From contig NW_006768766.1 of assembly GCF_000204055.1 (NCBI RefSeq), forward strand, positions 2,904,524 through 2,968,523: a stretch of 64,000 nt of DNA, given 5' to 3'. The position numbers and the translations under genes were made by a program. Below, piece by piece: positions 60,130 through 64,000 of the stretch. The first letter of the stretch is position 1. Each line of letters begins with the position of its first letter. The DNA is from Melampsora larici-populina 98AG31. Lineage: Eukaryota > Basidiomycota > Pucciniomycetes > Pucciniales > Melampsoraceae. Below the pieces are notes generated by a model. The model ran no database searches. It was given only the letters and a program-made list of their open reading frames with translations, and had not been told where the DNA came from.

Positions 60130-61183
60130 GGTACTCCAAGCTGTGTATACTTTACCGTGTATAGTTTCTTTTTCTTTTTTCACAACTACACACAACCAGG
60201 AAAAACTATGTTTCTGGATCAGAAGTACATATTTTTGAGCTCCAAACAAGAGACATACTAAGGACCAGGCGCAGTTTGGCCCAAAACCTGCGCGTTGTTG
60301 CTAACTTTTCCAGTTCAAGACTAGATTTTGACTTTGAGATCGGCAAGGATCAGCCAAAGCTCCATGTAGAGCGCAAGTGACATGCAGAAGGATGTCACTT
60401 GCTGACCTATCTAAAACCATGCTTGATGTTTGCGATGTACAATGGATAGACTGGTGAATGCTGAGCTTGATGGTGATATTTTAATCATCCTGATCCCTAC
60501 TTATTGATGTCGTTAATAGCCTACGCATGAAATTTGATTGAAGCAGATATTTCAGATTATAAATAGATATGGCTTCATAACTAATTATCACCAAGGAAGG
60601 AAGAAAGCATGAAAGATCCTTATAGATGTCCTTATATTCCATAAGCACACCTTTCACAGAACTCCCCTTGCCTCCGGTGATGGATGTACTTTCAAAACCC
60701 ATAGAGCTTCTTTCTCATTTGAGCTTAAAAAGCCTGTGTAAATCATCCTCAAGGGAAAGATGCACAGGTTGCATCACTATCAAATGTGCCGAAACCATAT
60801 TCTTAGAGTCGAAAAAGATCAAATAGCAACGCATTTGTGAGCTCCAATTTTAGGACCTCACAAATAATGGAGCGAAGAGCAACTGAATTAGAGAACTGAT
60901 TTACATCAGTTCCTTGTAACAGAAGTATGTTTGATCACAAGCCTCACTGAAACCATGTGAGGCTCAACGATAAAAATTGTTTATCTTGCTTGAACAACGT
61001 TTGAAAGTGCTTTATAAGCCACTTTTGAAAAGATTGCTTGAAAACCCGGTTAAAACAAGCCTACTAACAATACTCCTTTCACAACGACGACCTCACTTCC
61101 GCGCCTGGTCCTTACTGTTTCCAGGCCGTGTCTAGCTGCAAAAAAAAACTATACACAGCAAAGTATACACAGCTTTGAGTACC
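60130..61183. repeat. Nested inverted repeats, probable non-autonomous element
   Basis: Outer arms 60130-60167 and 61146-61183 are 38-nt inverted repeats containing AGCTGTGTATACTTT. Inside, AAGGACCAGGCGC at 60260-60272 pairs with 61102-61114; this inner pair is flanked by ACT on both sides (or TA, depending on the boundary), which may be a target duplication. One element may have inserted into another. No gene inside. Confidence 0.55.
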
Positions 61184-62281
61184 ATACACAGCCCTAAGAT
61201 AGTTTATGGTAAGCTGTTGACTAAGATTTTCTGTGAGGCCCCACAAAAGCTTTGTTGGAGGTGAAACTCACAAGTGAACCACACATCCTGGGCCCTCTGA
61301 AAACCATATCTTGCTTTTCTTGACATATTGAGTGTGCATGAATATGTAGGTGCCAATACCCACTATATAGATAGCTTGAGTTACAACCACCCTGTTCAAT
61401 TCATCCATATAAGCTGTGATAGAACAAGCAACAGCCATGATGAGAGTAAGATAAATTCAAACAGACATGTCAGCTGCTTTGTATCGGAGTCACACCTAGC
61501 TCATCACGACTGAGGTTGTTAATGGAGATGAGGGGACCAATCATCAAAGTCAAAGCTGGATCTAAGAATGCTTCCACAGGGGATGCTTTGTAGATACTGT
61601 TGTGGAAAGAAATTTTACTTGAGTCTTTTTGGAGACCTTTATGTAGATTTTATTTTTCATTTTTTATTATTCATTTTTTACTCTTTTGGGTCACTCTCAG
61701 CTCAGCACATCTTAGTCCAAATTTTGCATTTTTTTCTGGTTTTTTTCATTACATCATCTTCAGCTAGAACTAGGCTCTAACAACATCTAGACTAGACTAA
61801 AACAAATCAAGAAGAAAAAGGGAAAGAAACAAGGGGCTGGCTGGGAACTTAACAACAAAAACAGTCAATTTTGAGGGTTTTTTACTCAATAGGACTAGAT
61901 TGAAACAAAAAGAAGGGTAGTCAGCAAGGTACAGTCATTTGAGATTAGCTTGGCCAATCTCAATTTTATTTTATTTTATTTTATTTTTTTAGAGTCAACA
62001 CCGCCCAAAACCCTCAACCTTGCTTCTAAACCTCAACCCTTCTCCAACTCTCAATATCCTTTCACCTTTCAATCCTTTCTACCTTCTTTCAATACTTTTT
62101 GAAACTCGATATCCTTCACCTTTTGATCCTTTTTGAAACTTGATATTCTTTCTACTTTTGATCCTTTTTGAAACTCGATATCCTTCATCTTTCAATCCTT
62201 TTCAAAACTCGATATTCTTCATTTGAGATTCTTTTCAACTATTCAAAAGCACCACATCATTATCAACTATTGCAAGACAAG
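61184..62281. other. Promoter-side interval of the right-end gene
   Basis: Contains a (ATTTT)n run at about 61965-61990 and the repeat at 62104-62236. No gene seen. Confidence 0.45.
62104..62236. repeat. 34-bp tandem repeat in the leader of the right-end gene
   Basis: Four imperfect copies of a unit starting ACTCGATATCCTTC and ending in a TTTTTGAA-like run, ending about 45 bp before the start codon at 62282. Confidence 0.8.
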
Positions 62282-64000
62282 ATGCCGAGACAATCTACAA
62301 AACAACAAATGGAACTTGAGGTAAAAGAAAGTAGAAGATCAGCGCAAATGTAAGTACAGTCTCTTTTCTGCTGTGATCAAGATCCAATTCACCTTTTGTT
62401 CTTTCTTTCTAGTGCAAACAGACAGGCCAGGCAAGCTGGACCGGAAGGCTTCAGTCCCAAGCTTGGCAGGGGTGGGACACCATATCATTACCACATGTAA
62501 GTTCTCTTTTTGATTCATCTCTTGATCCCAGCATTGTACAAAGGCTACAAAGGCTGATTACCTTCATTTCCGGTTTTTAGCCCCGGACACCACTGGGAAG
62601 AGGTCAGATTTGGCAGTCAACACCAATATCTTGACTCAGAAGTCATCCATATCAATCCATACAAGCATACCGGTCTCTGTGAGTTCCGCTGTAAGAACCA
62701 TCTAAAGATTGATCCAGGTCAGTAGTTTCTTTTCTTTCAAACCTTTATCAGAGGCTTTAAGTTGATTTACATTCAACTTTAGATTTGGATATCAAGGTCT
62801 TTCCAGGTGGTTTAGCTTTCTCTACTCCGATGGCCTCTCAAGTTACACCTTCTGGATGGGGCATCATGGCGGGAGGACAGTGTGATTTGGATTCCAATCA
62901 TAGGGATCCTTTGTTTGAAAATCAGGACTTCAAACCCCAACTTGACCCTGCTATTGGAGGTGTTTTTTTCCTTTTATCTTGCTCTTCAATACCAATAATA
63001 TACTGAAAATCATGCCATCAGATCCACATATTTATGTGGATCTGACCCAATCACCAAATCCAACTCTGGGCGCCATTCAACCTCCTAGTGGACCAATTCA
63101 ACCTCTTATCCCTATTTGTAGTTGCCTCTGCGTATAAGCCACTCACTTGAACCAGCATAGGGTATCACATTTTTAGCCCCAATCACCTTACCGATGCCGA
63201 GAAACACTCCAGGGTACCTGTAACATACGCGGACCATGTCACCAAAATACCTTTCAAAGCATCACAGTTTTACTCTCAACAATTTGAAGGAGTCTCTTTT
63301 CAAGGCGTGCAACCTCAACAAGCAACCTTGCGGCGACCTTCTCAGGACTGCTGAAGACAAGGGCAACCTTACTTTCAAGGGTTACGTCTGTAATGGTGAA
63401 GTCTTCAGCAAGACTGCCGTGCCAGTCGTCCCCAAAGACAAAATTTTTGATGATTTGAAGAAGATGATACTCCTCAAGAGGGGAAAGGAAGTTAGATTCT
63501 GTCTCATCATGGAGGACCCAAAGAAAAAGGCTCAAACTGTCTCTAAAGTAAGTTGGCATTCTCTTGTCTTTTCACATTCATGATTTGATATTAACAGTTG
63601 TTTTTGTTCCTTCTGAACAGAACATACAATTCAATCAATCTGTTGCCCACCACCGTCCAGATGCATTGGATACTGGTGAACATCATGAGGTTGAGATGTT
63701 GGTAAGTATCATCTCATCTTCTTTTTTTTACTTTCACTTATCTTTCTTCTGGAGCAGAGCATCAGAGTCAAAAAGGCCATTCAGGCTGAACTCAACAAGC
63801 TCATGATTTCCTATTGCCATACCAACATTGGTGGCAGGGAATGCATGGGTTATATTGAGCCAGATGATTCTACTATGGTAATACACTTGACCCATTTATC
63901 ATTTGACATATGGGCAAGTGATATAGTGAGTATTTTCTTTCTTTTACATTATCATTTAAAAAAACCCACATTAACTCTCTTTTGATTTGTTTGACACAGG
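62282..64000 (+). CDS. Unrecognised multi-exon gene, truncated by the window end
   Basis: Nine exons join in frame: 62282-62349, 62413-62496, 62581-62717, 62783-62959, 63022-63120, 63161-63213, 63290-63547, 63621-63701, 63758-63877; 359 codons. A further acceptor (CACAG) sits at 63995-63999, so the gene continues. The start is basic and polar (PRQSTKQQMELEVKESRRSA). Later parts have CEFRCKNHLKI, a Pro-rich stretch, ILLKRGKEVRFCLIMEDPKK, HHRPDALDTGEHHEVEM and CHTNIGGRECMGYIEPDD, rich in His, Cys and acidic residues that could bind metal. No signal peptide, membrane segment or domain I can name. Nine consecutive in-phase junctions argue that it is real. Function unknown. Confidence 0.65.

Overview
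This window is eukaryotic DNA: AT-rich, with genes split by many short GT-AG introns. Spliced reading frames could be rebuilt for most genes. Gene content (Sch9-type C2/AGC kinase, Arc1-type tRNA-binding cofactor, G3BP-like NTF2/RRM protein, Candida-lipase-B-like lipase, F-box protein), a heavy load of DNA transposons and candidate secreted proteins point to a basidiomycete, most likely a rust fungus (Pucciniales). That placement is inference from gene content and mutation pattern; no rRNA or other marker is present.

Layout. 0-1.5 kb: a degraded Tc1/mariner (IS630-type) transposase. 2-5 kb: SCH9-like kinase (minus). 5.4-9.2 kb: a complete hAT element with 8-bp target-site duplication. 10.8-12.7 kb: ARC1-like tRNA-synth(et)ase cofactor (minus), divergent from the G3BP-like gene at 14.2-16.5 kb (plus). 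17.2-21.8 kb: a two-gene PIF/Harbinger element with 3-bp duplication, followed by short non-autonomous elements. 25.2-25.7 kb: a small NCE101-like membrane protein (tentative). 25.9-32.0 kb: a 6.1-kb Mutator-like element with perfect 9-bp duplication whose single gene joins a GCM/WRKY-type zinc finger, a MULE-type transposase core and a ubiquitin-specific-protease-like cysteine peptidase. 33-36 kb: candidate secreted proteins. 38.4-58.2 kb: a mostly housekeeping block: acid-sphingomyelinase-like phosphodiesterase, double-hotdog acyl-CoA thioesterase, ATP synthase alpha (ATP1), CalB-like lipase, MBA1-like mitochondrial protein divergent from a VMA22-like V-ATPase assembly factor, guanylate kinase, F-box protein. 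58.6-61.2 kb: small inverted-repeat elements. 62.3-64 kb: an unrecognised multi-exon gene running off the right edge.

The four autonomous-type transposon genes keep full spliced frames but each carries one or a few in-frame stops. Five of six TGA stops sit directly after a T, as expected from C-to-T mutation at TpCpG, the hypermutation context reported for Pucciniomycotina. They therefore look like recently inserted, recently silenced copies. Promising material for a second look: the transposase-peptidase fusion, the shared terminal motif among the small elements, the hAT subterminal palindromes and the 300-bp-arm foldback.
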